Origin: Chlorobiales bacterium
Lineage (GTDB): Bacteria; Bacteroidota; Chlorobiia; Chlorobiales; Chlorobiaceae
NCBI GenBank assembly: GCA_022360275.1
Contig: JAKSDC010000160.1
Span: 1-17,472, forward strand
Direction: 5' to 3'
DNA: 17,472 bases
Shown: in pieces, positions 1-7,202 of the stretch
How positions within the stretch are numbered: the first letter of the stretch is position 1
Layout: each line of letters begins with the position of its first letter
The notes under the pieces: model-generated
Told to the model about the DNA's origin: nothing
What the model saw: the letters and a program-made list of their open reading frames with translations, nothing else
The model's database searches: none
Position numbers and translations under genes: made by a program

Positions 1-30
1 AAAAGTCAAAGGTCAAAAGGCAAAATCAAT
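1..30 (+). repeat. Degenerate heptamer array, purine-rich on plus strand
   Basis: The plus strand reads as A/G-rich units of about 7 bases (AAAGTCA, AAGGTCA, AAAGGCA, AAATCAA type). It belongs to the same family as the arrays at 121-154, 2401-2421, 2767-2799, 4784-4814, 8781-8818, 9230-9330 and 13868-13903. In most other copies the purine-rich strand is the sense strand just behind a stop codon. By that rule a plus-strand gene should end just left of the window. Nothing gene-like is seen from 31 to 120. Confidence 0.75.
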
Positions 31-120
31 CAGTCTTTTATAGCCAAAAATCTTCTATAGAGGGATAACGCACTTTTTGCGAAGTATTAAGGATCAAGGA
101 AGGATGAAGACTGCCGCAAC

Positions 121-154
121 TTTTTTGACTTTTTACTTTTTATTTTTGACTTTC
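121..154 (-). repeat. Degenerate heptamer array directly behind purF
   Basis: T-rich on the plus strand, with units TTTTTGA, CTTTTTA, CTTTTTA, TTTTTGA, CTTTCCT. It touches the purF stop codon (TAG, complement of 155-157), so in the purF sense direction it is purine-rich. No GC-rich hairpin precedes it, so it is not a classical intrinsic terminator. Confidence 0.75.
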
Positions 155-1657
155 CTATTCCCCGCTATCGTATTCTTCTTTGTCGGTTGTTGCGTCGTGC
201 GTACGAATCGGGTAGTCGCCGGTGAAGCAGGCGGTGCAGTAGCTCTGGGTTTCGTTTTCAAACCGCGGTGCGCTGTTCAGCATACCCTGTAAAGAGAGGT
301 ATTTCAGGGAATCGACACCGATATATTCCCTTATTTTTTCGATCTCTTCCTCATTGTCTTTCGTATCGGCAAACATATAGGTCAGCAATTGGCCTTTTGT
401 CGGGAAATCCATTCCGTAGAAACATGGATTGGTTATCGGAGCCGAGCTGATATGCAGATGAATTTCTTTGGGATCAGCCTCGCGGATAAGCTTGATAAGC
501 ATTTTGGCGGTTGTTCCACGTACGATCGAGTCGTCGATAACGACAATCTGCCGATCCTGAAGGACGCCTCGTATAATATTGTATTTCGACCGTACCTTGA
601 TTTCCCTGCTTTCCTTGCCTGGCTGGATGAACGTTCTGCCGACATAGTGGTTACGGATCAGCCCGTGCTCGAATCTTGCAGGGTGACAGATTTTATTGCT
701 TTCCCGGACAAAACCAAGAGCGGCGGTATTCGATGAATCAGGAACGCTGACAACGATCAGGTGCTGGTTGTCATTTGCCGGTTTGATCATGGATTCACGG
801 GCGAGGTTTTTGCCGAGATTGCGGCGCACCTTGTCGACCGAATGAGTGAAGACAAGGCTGTCGGGTCTTGCAAAATAGACATATTCAAAAATGCAGCGGG
901 CCTTGCGTTTGGAAGGCGGTAGAAAGAGTGAGACCGGTTTATGGGTTTTGGTCGAAAGCTTGTCGATCAACAGAATTTCGCCTGGCTCGATGTCCCTGAC
1001 GTACTCTACCGACAGAATATCGAATGCACAGGTCTCGCTGGCTACGTAAAAAATTGCCTCGCCTGTACCTGGATCAATGGTTTTGCCGAGGGCGAGCGGC
1101 CTGACGCCATAAGGGTCGCGGGCAGCAATCAACTGATCGTTTGCAAGGATGACAAGGGAGAATGCCCCTTGTACCTGACGCAGGGCCTCGTAAATCTGGT
1201 GAATCGGTTCTTTTTCCTTGCTGAGTGCGGCAAGGTGTGGAATGATCTCTGTATCGGATGATGCCTGGAAAATAACGCCGCGCTCGGTAAGCTCCTTGCG
1301 CAGTGCACGGGAGTTGGTGAGATTACCGTTATGAGCGATGGCAAGATTTCCTGACCGGTAGATCAGAGAAAACGGCTGAATGTTGCTTGTTGATTTTGAT
1401 GCGCCCGTTGTGGAATAACGATTATGGCCGATTGCAGCATGGCCCGGCAATTTCTTGAATAGTTCCGGATCTTTGAATACCTCGGCAACAAGACCCATTC
1501 CTTTGTGCTGCCGGTAAACAGTTTTGTTTTTCTTTTCATCGTATCCGGCTACAACTATTCCTGCTGCTTCCTGCCCCCTGTGCTGGAGGGAGTACAACCC
1601 ATAGAATGTATCTTCTGCGGGAGTTTTAGAATTATAGACGCCGAAAACTCCGCACAT
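155..1657 (-). CDS. purF: Amidophosphoribosyltransferase (glutamine-PRPP amidotransferase)
   Basis: Catalyses the first committed step of de novo purine synthesis in the cytoplasm: PRPP and glutamine give 5-phosphoribosylamine. The 500-residue protein begins Met-Cys-Gly-Val, so Cys2 becomes the N-terminal nucleophile of the Ntn glutaminase domain (about 2-235) after Met removal. There is no propeptide like that of Bacillus subtilis PurF. The C-terminal phosphoribosyltransferase domain carries the PRPP loop VVIDDSIVRGTT at 372-383. Cys255, Cys412, Cys474 and Cys477 (the last pair in CTAC) match the four ligands of the [4Fe-4S] cluster in the Bacillus-type enzyme, so an iron-sulfur form is inferred. 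The start is fixed by the required MCG. The gene stands alone here, not in an operon with purN or purH. A heptamer array follows its stop directly. Confidence 0.97.
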   Translation of the reverse strand: MCGVFGVYNSKTPAEDTFYGLYSLQHRGQEAAGIVVAGYDEKKNKTVYRQHKGMGLVAEVFKDPELFKKLPGHAAIGHNRYSTTGASKSTSNIQPFSLIYRSGNLAIAHNGNLTNSRALRKELTERGVIFQASSDTEIIPHLAALSKEKEPIHQIYEALRQVQGAFSLVILANDQLIAARDPYGVRPLALGKTIDPGTGEAIFYVASETCAFDILSVEYVRDIEPGEILLIDKLSTKTHKPVSLFLPPSKRKARCIFEYVYFARPDSLVFTHSVDKVRRNLGKNLARESMIKPANDNQHLIVVSVPDSSNTAALGFVRESNKICHPARFEHGLIRNHYVGRTFIQPGKESREIKVRSKYNIIRGVLQDRQIVVIDDSIVRGTTAKMLIKLIREADPKEIHLHISSAPITNPCFYGMDFPTKGQLLTYMFADTKDNEEEIEKIREYIGVDSLKYLSLQGMLNSAPRFENETQSYCTACFTGDYPIRTHDATTDKEEYDSGE

Positions 1658-1779
1658 GGTGCTTTTTCAACAGTTAAGATTTTGTGAATTCTCAGCTATT
1701 AAATTTGCCAATAGAAGGTAAAATAACAAGCATTAATTTTAAAAATATTTTTCTATACCCGTCTATCAGGGGATCGCTT

Positions 1780-1854
1780 ATGTCCTGGGAAAGTATCGAT
1801 GATTTAGACGGAGGAAAAGACGCAACTATGGACTATTTTGATGGTAAAAGATAA
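1780..1854 (+). CDS. Possible 24-residue acidic peptide or upstream ORF
   Basis: ATG to TAA encodes 24 residues starting MSWESIDDLDGG, rich in Asp. A good ribosome-binding site (AGGGGA at 1768-1773) sits about 7 bases before the ATG. It lies 30 bp before the next gene and in the same reading frame, and that next gene has no visible ribosome-binding site. It could be a small protein, a translated leader coupled to the downstream gene, or chance. I do not recognise a family. Confidence 0.3.
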   Translation: MSWESIDDLDGGKDATMDYFDGKR

Positions 1855-1884
1855 AAAACCTCAAAACATCTTGACTGCATACTT

Positions 1885-2400
1885 ATGACTTTACAGGCAA
1901 GGAAGACAGCATCACCTCCATCCATATGGACCTGGCTTTCGATTACGTCCTTATGGGGAACGATTTTTTTCGCCACATCTGTTCTCACCCTTTCTGTTGC
2001 AGCTTCCTGGCTCGAACAGGGTTTTTTTAATCCGGCATGGTCTGAAATATATTCCGTCTATGCCATCTATTTTTTCGTGTTGCTTTTTTTCGCGGTTTCG
2101 GCAATGCTGGTAAAGAACAAAATGGATCCTCGTGGTGAAAAGCAGACCATGCGGCAACAGGAAGTGGCGGCAGGTAAGCGTGAGATGGTGTTTGTTTCGC
2201 TTGCGGGAAGTATTGCGACAAGCTTTTTCTTTACCGTGATGACGGCGCTTGTTTTTTTTGCCGCATCGATTTCACTTGTGGATATGACGATTGATTTTAC
2301 GCTTCCGGTTGTACTGGTCGCATCTGTTCTGAATATTGCTGCCGGACTTTCAGCATCGCTGCTGGTTGGCCTGGTGCTGTTTGTGTTGAAGAAGGTATAG
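1885..2400 (+). CDS. Hypothetical four-helix membrane protein
   Basis: A 171-residue protein with no family I recognise. Hydrophobic segments at about 18-42, 55-77, 101-130 and 138-168 predict four membrane helices. A basic and polar linker lies at about 78-100 and the protein ends LFVLKKV. There are no cysteine motifs, no obvious active-site signature and no cleavable signal peptide. The ATG at 1885 is the only plausible start after the in-frame TAA at 1852-1854, but no Shine-Dalgarno sequence precedes it. Upstream DNA (about 1690-1760) is AT-rich and may hold promoters for this gene and the divergent purF, though I could not place convincing boxes. The stop is followed at once by heptamer repeats. 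Confidence 0.65.
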   Translation: MTLQARKTASPPSIWTWLSITSLWGTIFFATSVLTLSVAASWLEQGFFNPAWSEIYSVYAIYFFVLLFFAVSAMLVKNKMDPRGEKQTMRQQEVAAGKREMVFVSLAGSIATSFFFTVMTALVFFAASISLVDMTIDFTLPVVLVASVLNIAAGLSASLLVGLVLFVLKKV

Positions 2401-2760
2401 GGAAAGGGCAAAAGGCAAAGTAGGAGTAAAGAGAGGGAGGAATGACTAATGACTATTTACTATTGAATAATTGTTTGTGGAGGTAGAGGGTTGCAGTGTT
2501 GCTGCAGGAGTAAGGAGTTCGGAGAATGAATGATTAATGGAAGACAGGGAATCGGTGCTGGGTATTCGGGAATGGGTATTCGGAGATTGTGTTAGGAGTT
2601 AAGTGTTGGAGGGAAGCTGGAGTTTTGAATTTTGAATCTGGAAGTTTGAATGACTAATGACGAGTGATTATTGAATATTGAAGAAAGGAAGACGGGTAAC
2701 AGGTAATGGGGAACAACAGGGATCGGAGAGATGACAGGTGAGAAATCGCAGGGTTGCGTG
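2401..2760 (+). repeat. Gene-free tract of mixed degenerate heptamers
   Basis: About 360 bp without a credible gene. Read in sevens from 2401, units recur in the same register: AGGAGTA at 2422 and 2506, AGGAGTT at 2513, GTATTCG at 2562 and 2576, TTGAATT at 2625 followed by TTGAATC at 2632. Other stretches repeat TGACTAA/TGACTAT (from 2443) and GGTAACA/GGTAATG (from about 2695), sometimes with shifted register. The first units (GCAAAAG, GCAAAGT) belong to the short-array family seen elsewhere in the window. The plus strand is strongly purine-biased. Short ORFs here are low-complexity and unsupported. Confidence 0.7.
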
Positions 2761-2766
2761 TGATGC

Positions 2767-2799
2767 CCTTTTTGACTTTTGCCTTTTTACTTTTGAATT
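2767..2799 (-). repeat. Degenerate heptamer array 3' of tRNA-Ala
   Basis: Units CTTTTTG, ACTTTTG, CCTTTTT, ACTTTTG on the plus strand. It begins 13 bases beyond the 3' end of the minus-strand tRNA gene. In the direction of tRNA transcription it is purine-rich, the same arrangement as behind protein genes. Confidence 0.7.
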
Positions 2800-2811
2800 G
2801 ATTCAGACTTG

Positions 2812-2884
2812 TGGAGCTAAGGAGACTCGAACTCCTGACCCTTTGCATGCCATGCAAATGCTCTACCAACTGAGCTATAGCCCC
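2812..2884 (-). tRNA. tRNA-Ala (anticodon GGC)
   Basis: On the minus strand a 73-base cloverleaf can be folded. The acceptor stem is GGGGCTA with TAGCTCC (one G-U pair). The D arm contains AGTTGGTAGA. The anticodon stem TTTGC/GCAAA closes the seven-base loop ATGGCAT, whose positions 34-36 are GGC. The T arm is AGGAG-TTCGAGT-CTCCT. The discriminator base is A. CCA is not encoded, so it must be added after transcription. Anticodon GGC reads GCC and GCU alanine codons. Confidence 0.95.
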
Positions 2885-2898
2885 AAATTGTAGCTGTA

Positions 2899-2926
2899 AT
2901 TATGAGAAAAAAACTTTTATTTCCAA
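2899..2926 (-). promoter_or_regulatory. Candidate sigma70-type promoter of tRNA-Ala
   Basis: On the minus strand TTGGAA (complement of 2921-2926) and CATAAT (complement of 2899-2904) are separated by 16 bases. This would start transcription about 7-8 bases before the mature tRNA 5' end. The boxes match the bacterial consensus at 4/6 and 5/6 positions. This is a visual match only. Confidence 0.4.
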
Positions 2927-3010
2927 CAGATTTTGTTTTTTCTTGATTGAATCCACCGGCGTGTCATTCGAGAATTCAGGCAAGGGTTTAAAGCGAAGTT
3001 CTGTAGGCTC

Positions 3011-3883
3011 ATGAATCTTTTTTTTGTCATCAAGGAAGGCTTTTCCGGCATTTGGAGGGCCAAGCTGCCGACTGCCGTAACAGTTGTCGTCGGATTTTTT
3101 GCCCTGGTGCTGCTTGGGCTGTTTGCAACGGTCTCGCTGAGTTTTTTCGATATCATCGATGAGGTCCGCGGCAGGGTGGAGCTTGAAGTGTTTTTTCCCG
3201 ATACCGCAACTGATGAAGAGTTAGGGATATTCAAAAGCGGCATTGCATCTTTAAATGGTGTCAAGAAGGTAACCTATGTTTCGAAAGACAGCGCAGCCGT
3301 CATTTTCAATCAGGAGTTTGGCAGGGATATTGTTGAGATTCTCGGTATCAACCCGCTGCCCCGTTCAGCAAAAGTGCTTGTTCATCCCCGGTATGCCGGA
3401 CCTGACAGCCTTCAGGGGATAGTTGCTTCGATTAATGCATTCGACCCGGCTCTCGATGTTCGGTATAACAAGGTTTTTCTGCAGAAACTCGAAGAGAACG
3501 CCCGCCTCTTTACCGTTCTTACCGCGGCAACCGGTATTCTGATAGCTATAGCAACGGTAGTGCTGGTTGGTTATACGATCCGCCTTGCGATCTATTCCCG
3601 TCAGCAGAAAATCAAGACAATGCGTCTGGTCGGCGCAGCAAACTGGTTTATCAGTGCTCCCTATATTATCGAGGGAGGGATTCAGGGCCTTATGGCCGGA
3701 GGCTTTGCCGCGCTTGCAATCTATCTGCTTTCAGACCAACTGCTCCAGCGCTACGAGCCCGGAATTTATGAGGTGCTGCATCCCTCCACCTTTCTGGTTT
3801 ATCCTGTCCTTGTCGGTCTCGGTTTTTTCCTGGGGATTTTTGGGAGTACCTTGTCGGTAAGGAAGTATCTGCGGAAAGCGTAG
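3011..3883 (+). CDS. ftsX: Cell division ABC transporter permease FtsX
   Basis: FtsX pairs with the ATPase FtsE at the division site and relays ATP hydrolysis to periplasmic peptidoglycan hydrolase activation. The 290-residue protein has the family layout: short cytoplasmic N terminus, first membrane helix (about 21-47), an extracytoplasmic domain (about 50-160), then three helices (about 165-190, 216-241, 260-282). The segment MRLVGAANWFISAPYIIEGG at 204-223 is the typical FtsX signature before the third helix. The ATG at 3011 is the only usual start after the in-frame stop at 2948; its ribosome-binding site is weak (AGG six bases upstream). ftsE is not in the window, so the two genes are not adjacent on the downstream side. 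It converges on nfo with 3 bp between stop codons. Confidence 0.93.
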   Translation: MNLFFVIKEGFSGIWRAKLPTAVTVVVGFFALVLLGLFATVSLSFFDIIDEVRGRVELEVFFPDTATDEELGIFKSGIASLNGVKKVTYVSKDSAAVIFNQEFGRDIVEILGINPLPRSAKVLVHPRYAGPDSLQGIVASINAFDPALDVRYNKVFLQKLEENARLFTVLTAATGILIAIATVVLVGYTIRLAIYSRQQKIKTMRLVGAANWFISAPYIIEGGIQGLMAGGFAALAIYLLSDQLLQRYEPGIYEVLHPSTFLVYPVLVGLGFFLGIFGSTLSVRKYLRKA

Positions 3884-3886
3884 CAC

Positions 3887-4732
3887 TTAGCCACTCTCCA
3901 GGCTGTGCAGCAGGGAGATTTCTTCATCCCAGATTTCAGGCTGCGGGGTTTCAAGGATCAGCGGGATTTCTGTGCTCGCGGGGTGCTGCATGATGGCAGC
4001 GAAGCCTTCAAGGCCGACTTTCCCCTTGCCGATGCTTTCATGGCGGTCGCGTCTGCTGTCCAGCCCGAGCTTTGCGTCGTTAAGGTGCATTCCCTTAAGG
4101 TAATCGAGGCCTATTGCCTCATCGAACAGCGAAAACATGGCCGCGACCGCTTCTTCAGTGCGCAGATCATACCCTGCTGCGAACAGGTGGCAGGTATCGA
4201 GGCAGACCCCGATTCTTGTTTTGTCATGGATTTTTTCAATGACAAATGCAAGCTGTTCGAAGGAGTGCCCGAGGTTCGAACCCTGACCGGCGGTGTTTTC
4301 CAGTACTGCTGTGACCTTGGTTGTTGCATCGAGTGCAGCGTTGACGGAGTCGGCTATGGTCTCGAGGCATTGTTCCTCGGAGATTTTCCGCAGGTGGCTT
4401 CCGGGATGGAAGTTGAGGCACGTCAGCCCAAGCAGCTCGGTTCGCTGCATTTCGTCGATAAACGCACGGCGTGAACGGTCGAGCTTTTCAGGGTCGGGAC
4501 TGCCGAGGTTGATCAGGTAACTGTCATGCGGCAGAATGTGTTGAGGGTCGAAGCCGCAGGTTTTACAGTTGCTTGCAAAAGCGTCGATGGTGGTTTGTGT
4601 CAAGGCGGGGGCTTTCCACTGGCGCTGGTTTTTGGTGAACAGTGCAAAAGCGGTTGCCCCGATTTCCCGGGCGCGTAGCGGGGCATTTTCTATCCCCCCT
4701 GCAATACTGACATGTGCCCCGATGTAGCGCAT
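3887..4732 (-). CDS. nfo: Endonuclease IV (apurinic/apyrimidinic endonuclease)
   Basis: Cleaves DNA 5' of abasic sites in base excision repair, using three zinc ions in a TIM barrel. Counting from MRYIGAHVS the 281-residue protein has all nine metal ligands at the same numbers as the Escherichia coli enzyme: His69, His109, Glu145, Asp179, His182, His216, Asp229, His231 and Glu261. The frame stays open upstream to an ATG at 4774, which would add 14 residues. I chose 4732 because family members begin M-K/R-YIGAHVS. Neither start has a clear ribosome-binding site. The similarity to the proteobacterial form, judged from memory, is high over the whole length. It diverges from the glycosyltransferase gene across about 140 bp that contains a heptamer array. 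Confidence 0.95.
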   Translation of the reverse strand: MRYIGAHVSIAGGIENAPLRAREIGATAFALFTKNQRQWKAPALTQTTIDAFASNCKTCGFDPQHILPHDSYLINLGSPDPEKLDRSRRAFIDEMQRTELLGLTCLNFHPGSHLRKISEEQCLETIADSVNAALDATTKVTAVLENTAGQGSNLGHSFEQLAFVIEKIHDKTRIGVCLDTCHLFAAGYDLRTEEAVAAMFSLFDEAIGLDYLKGMHLNDAKLGLDSRRDRHESIGKGKVGLEGFAAIMQHPASTEIPLILETPQPEIWDEEISLLHSLESG

Positions 4733-4783
4733 ATGTATTTGTTGAACTGTTGGTCGAATAGACGAAAATAGCATTTTTGCGTT

Positions 4784-4814
4784 CTTTTTGACTTTTTACC
4801 TTTAACTTTTGAAA
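4784..4814. repeat. Heptamer array between divergent nfo and glycosyltransferase genes
   Basis: Units CTTTTTG, ACTTTTT, ACCTTTA, ACTTTTG on the plus strand. This is the only copy that does not follow the 3' end of a visible gene; it lies 5' of nfo and of the GT2 gene. On the minus strand a strong Shine-Dalgarno-like GGGAGGAAA (complement of 4821-4829) lies just beyond the array, with no start codon at normal distance. An insertion between a ribosome-binding site and nfo is possible but unproven. Confidence 0.65.
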
Positions 4815-4872
4815 TTGTGTTTCCTCCCTATTGTGTACATTTTTACAGCACACCATTCTAAGAAAAAATGCC

Positions 4873-5859
4873 ATGCAGCCAACTCCCGCTCTGACCATTA
4901 TCGTACCGTTTTTCAATGAAGAGGAGTCTCTGCCATTGCTGCTTGACCAAATCTGTGAGGCAACGGCGGATGAGGAGCTGCACCGTCTTTTTGACCGGCC
5001 GTTTTCGTTTGAGCTGTTGATGATCGATGACGGTTCGACAGACGGTTCGGCAGACTTTGTCCGAGAACAGATCGCCCGAAAGCCTGAGCTGAAGCTTGTT
5101 TCTCTGCAGAAAAATTTCGGAAAGACCGCAGCGCTTGCTGCCGGCTTCAGCTATGCTTCCGGTGAGTATGTCGTGACACTCGATGCCGATCTGCAGGATG
5201 ACCCGTTTGCGTTCAAACAGCTCATAGAAAAGCTGCAGGAGGGCTATGATCTTGTCAGCGGGTGGAAGCGTCAGCGTAACGATCCGTTGTCCAAGACGGT
5301 TCCTTCAAGGGTATTCAACCTGACAACCAGACTGTTTACCGGAATTGCGCTGCATGATTTTAACTGCGGCCTGAAAGCATACCGGAGAAAGGTTGTTCAG
5401 TCACTTGATCTGCATGGAGAGATGCACCGGTACATTCCGGTGCTTGCGGAGTGGAACGGTTTCAGGGTTTCCGAAGTCCCGGTAAAGCACAGTCCCCGCA
5501 AGTTCGGCAAGACAAAGTTCGGGACTTCCCGAATTTTTCCCGGTTTATTCGATTTCTTCACGGTACTTTTTATTACACGCTATCTGCGCCAGCCGATGCA
5601 TTTCTTCGGTATGTTGAGCCTTGTGAGCTTTCTTGCGGGTTTCGGGATCAGTCTTTACGTGACGATAGGAAAAGTGTTCTTCAACGAAGCGGTAGTGAAC
5701 CGTCCGATCCTGTTTCTCGGAATTCTCCTGATTATCGTTGCGGTACAGTTTTTCTCGATCGGGCTGCTTGGAGAAATGCTGACCCGTGATACCTCCAGCA
5801 CTCCCGATTATACCGTCAGGGAAACGGTGAATGTGGACGGGAGAGAGAATGACAAATGA
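4873..5859 (+). CDS. GT2 family glycosyltransferase, polyprenyl-phosphate sugar transferase type
   Basis: Likely moves a sugar from a nucleotide sugar to a polyprenyl phosphate at the inner face of the cytoplasmic membrane, as DPM1/GtrB/ArnC-type enzymes do. The donor and acceptor cannot be read from sequence. From the ATG at 4873 (328 residues) the GT-A domain spans about 6-230, with DDGSTDGS at 52-59 and the DxD-containing DADLQDDP at 104-111. Two membrane helices follow at about 243-264 and 278-303, then a polar tail. An upstream TTG at 4831 is open in frame, but its 14 extra residues lie outside the domain. No clear ribosome-binding site is visible. It converges on queE with 9 bp between stop codons. 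Wall or surface polysaccharide synthesis fits. Confidence 0.88.
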   Translation: MQPTPALTIIVPFFNEEESLPLLLDQICEATADEELHRLFDRPFSFELLMIDDGSTDGSADFVREQIARKPELKLVSLQKNFGKTAALAAGFSYASGEYVVTLDADLQDDPFAFKQLIEKLQEGYDLVSGWKRQRNDPLSKTVPSRVFNLTTRLFTGIALHDFNCGLKAYRRKVVQSLDLHGEMHRYIPVLAEWNGFRVSEVPVKHSPRKFGKTKFGTSRIFPGLFDFFTVLFITRYLRQPMHFFGMLSLVSFLAGFGISLYVTIGKVFFNEAVVNRPILFLGILLIIVAVQFFSIGLLGEMLTRDTSSTPDYTVRETVNVDGRENDK

Positions 5860-5868
5860 CACTCAACC

Positions 5869-6540
5869 CTACACCCTTCGCTTGTCCGGTGGCCAGATAT
5901 ATTTATGCAGCTGAAGCTGGAGCTTCACATGAAGATGGTCCTCAAGGATCCATCTGGCGAGTTCGGCAGGGTCCTGCTCGCCGAAAACCGATCCCATCAA
6001 TACTGTGCAATGGGCGGTCAGGTCCCAGGTGTTCAGCAGGTTTCTGGCCCATTCGTAATCTTTACGACAAGCGACAACACATTTAAACTCGAAGGTTTTC
6101 TTCAGGGAATCAGGAGATGCGGCGGCAAGCTCAATATTTTCGAGGCAGTTCCGTTCGCTTTCTCCCGATGACGGGGTTTTGAGGTCTATTATTTTATGTA
6201 CCCGGTGATCGACACGGTCGACGGGAAGAAATCCGCCGGTTTCGAGCAGCACCGTATAATCCCGGTCACAAAGCTGCCGCATGAGCGCATAGACGTTTTC
6301 CTGCTGCAGGGGTTCCCCGCCTGTTATTTCCACCAGCGGAGTTCTGTATTGGACCAGGTGTTCGGTTATTTCGGAGAGAGTCATGCTTGTGCCCTCTTCG
6401 GTTGATGCATGGCGTGTATCGCACCAGGTACAGGAGCTCTGGCATCCGGCAAGGCGAATAAATGTGCAGGGCCATCCGGCATAGGTCGATTCTCCCTGAA
6501 TGGAGAGAAATGTTTCGTTGACCAGCAGCGTTTCGCTCAT
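5869..6540 (-). CDS. queE: 7-carboxy-7-deazaguanine synthase (radical SAM)
   Basis: Radical SAM enzyme that contracts 6-carboxy-tetrahydropterin to 7-carboxy-7-deazaguanine, a precursor of preQ0 and queuosine. From MSETLLVNE the protein has 223 residues. It begins with the family motif ETFLSIQGES (9-18). The cluster motif Cys33-x3-Cys37-x2-Cys40 is followed by DTRHA, and GGEP at 74-77 is the SAM-binding motif. The frame stays open 19 codons upstream inside purN. I chose 6540 because it gives the usual N terminus and an ATGA overlap with the purN stop, which suggests translational coupling. The lysine- and tryptophan-bearing C terminus (HKYIWPPDK) is usual for QueE. Confidence 0.94.
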   Translation of the reverse strand: MSETLLVNETFLSIQGESTYAGWPCTFIRLAGCQSSCTWCDTRHASTEEGTSMTLSEITEHLVQYRTPLVEITGGEPLQQENVYALMRQLCDRDYTVLLETGGFLPVDRVDHRVHKIIDLKTPSSGESERNCLENIELAAASPDSLKKTFEFKCVVACRKDYEWARNLLNTWDLTAHCTVLMGSVFGEQDPAELARWILEDHLHVKLQLQLHKYIWPPDKRRV

Positions 6541-7139
6541 AGCTCTTTTGCTATAAGGAGTTTTTCGAGAGCATCGGGATAGAGCCGGTGTTCGCATTTC
6601 AGGACTCTTGCGGCAAGTGATTCCGGTGTGTCACCGGCCTCTACAGGCACCTTTCGCTGAAGCAAAACAGGACCCTTGTCGTATTCAGAGTCGACATAAT
6701 GTACCGTTGCCCCGGATTCATTACGGCCTGCCTCGAGTACGGCTTTATGAACGTTGATGCCGTACATGCCCGGTCCACCGAAGTCCGGCAGCAATGCCGG
6801 GTGGATATTGAGGATTCTGAAAGAATAAGCATTGACCACAGCTTCCGGTACTTTTCTCAGGTAGCCTGCAAGCAGGATATAGTCCACAGCATGCTCTTCG
6901 AGCGATCCGAGCATTGCGGCAGCAAACGCTTTATGGGTGTCGTGTTGCTTTTCGGAAAGGTGGACTGTCGGTATGCCGTGCTGTCTTGCAAAAATGATTG
7001 CGCCGCATTCCGAGCGATTGGAAAGACAGAGGGTAAATTCAGCCGGAAGGCCACGTTCATTGATGGCGTGGTAAAGAGACTGGAAGTTCGATCCGGTTCC
7101 GGAACAGAAGGCTGCCAGACGGGTTTTATGGTTGGCCAT
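6537..7139 (-). CDS. purN: Phosphoribosylglycinamide formyltransferase
   Basis: Transfers a formyl group from 10-formyl-tetrahydrofolate to GAR, the third step of purine synthesis. The 200-residue protein has the substrate loop CSGTGSNFQ (12-20) and the catalytic stretch NIHPALLP with Asn111 and His113. The second catalytic Asp lies in DSEYDKGPVLLQ (Asp154). These correspond to Asn106, His108 and Asp144 of the Escherichia coli enzyme. The start gives the normal N terminus. Its TGA overlaps the queE ATG by ATGA. It diverges from purH across 63 bp, so two purine genes share one short control region. Confidence 0.96.
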   Translation of the reverse strand: MANHKTRLAAFCSGTGSNFQSLYHAINERGLPAEFTLCLSNRSECGAIIFARQHGIPTVHLSEKQHDTHKAFAAAMLGSLEEHAVDYILLAGYLRKVPEAVVNAYSFRILNIHPALLPDFGGPGMYGINVHKAVLEAGRNESGATVHYVDSEYDKGPVLLQRKVPVEAGDTPESLAARVLKCEHRLYPDALEKLLIAKEL

Positions 7140-7182
7140 TTAGTGGATATTTGATTATACTTACGCTTTGCCGAGATTTAAC
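7132..7182. promoter_or_regulatory. Candidate overlapping divergent promoters, purN and purH
   Basis: The 63-bp gap holds TATAAT on the minus strand (complement of 7154-7159) and TATACT on the plus strand (7156-7161), overlapping by four bases. For purH, TTGGCC at 7132-7137 lies 18 bases upstream of the -10 box. For purN, a weak GTTAAA (complement of 7177-7182) lies 17 bases upstream. The purN transcript would have a leader of only about 8 bases. No PurR-like operator or riboswitch was recognised. Confidence 0.3.
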
Positions 7183-7202
7183 CATTTCAACCCAATCTAC
7201 AA

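Noticed and set aside
121..154. T-rich arrays as classical rho-independent terminators
   Set aside because: In the sense direction of the preceding genes they are A/G-rich rather than T-rich, and no GC-rich stem stands before them.
2401..2760. CRISPR array
   Set aside because: There are no direct repeats of 24-40 bases with unique spacers and no cas genes. The periodicity is 7 bases.
2654..2869. 71-codon ORF overlapping the tRNA gene
   Set aside because: It consists of heptamer repeat and tRNA sequence and has no ribosome-binding site or family resemblance.
3905..4474. 189-codon plus-strand frame opposite nfo
   Set aside because: nfo has all nine metal ligands at canonical positions. The opposite frame shows no domain.
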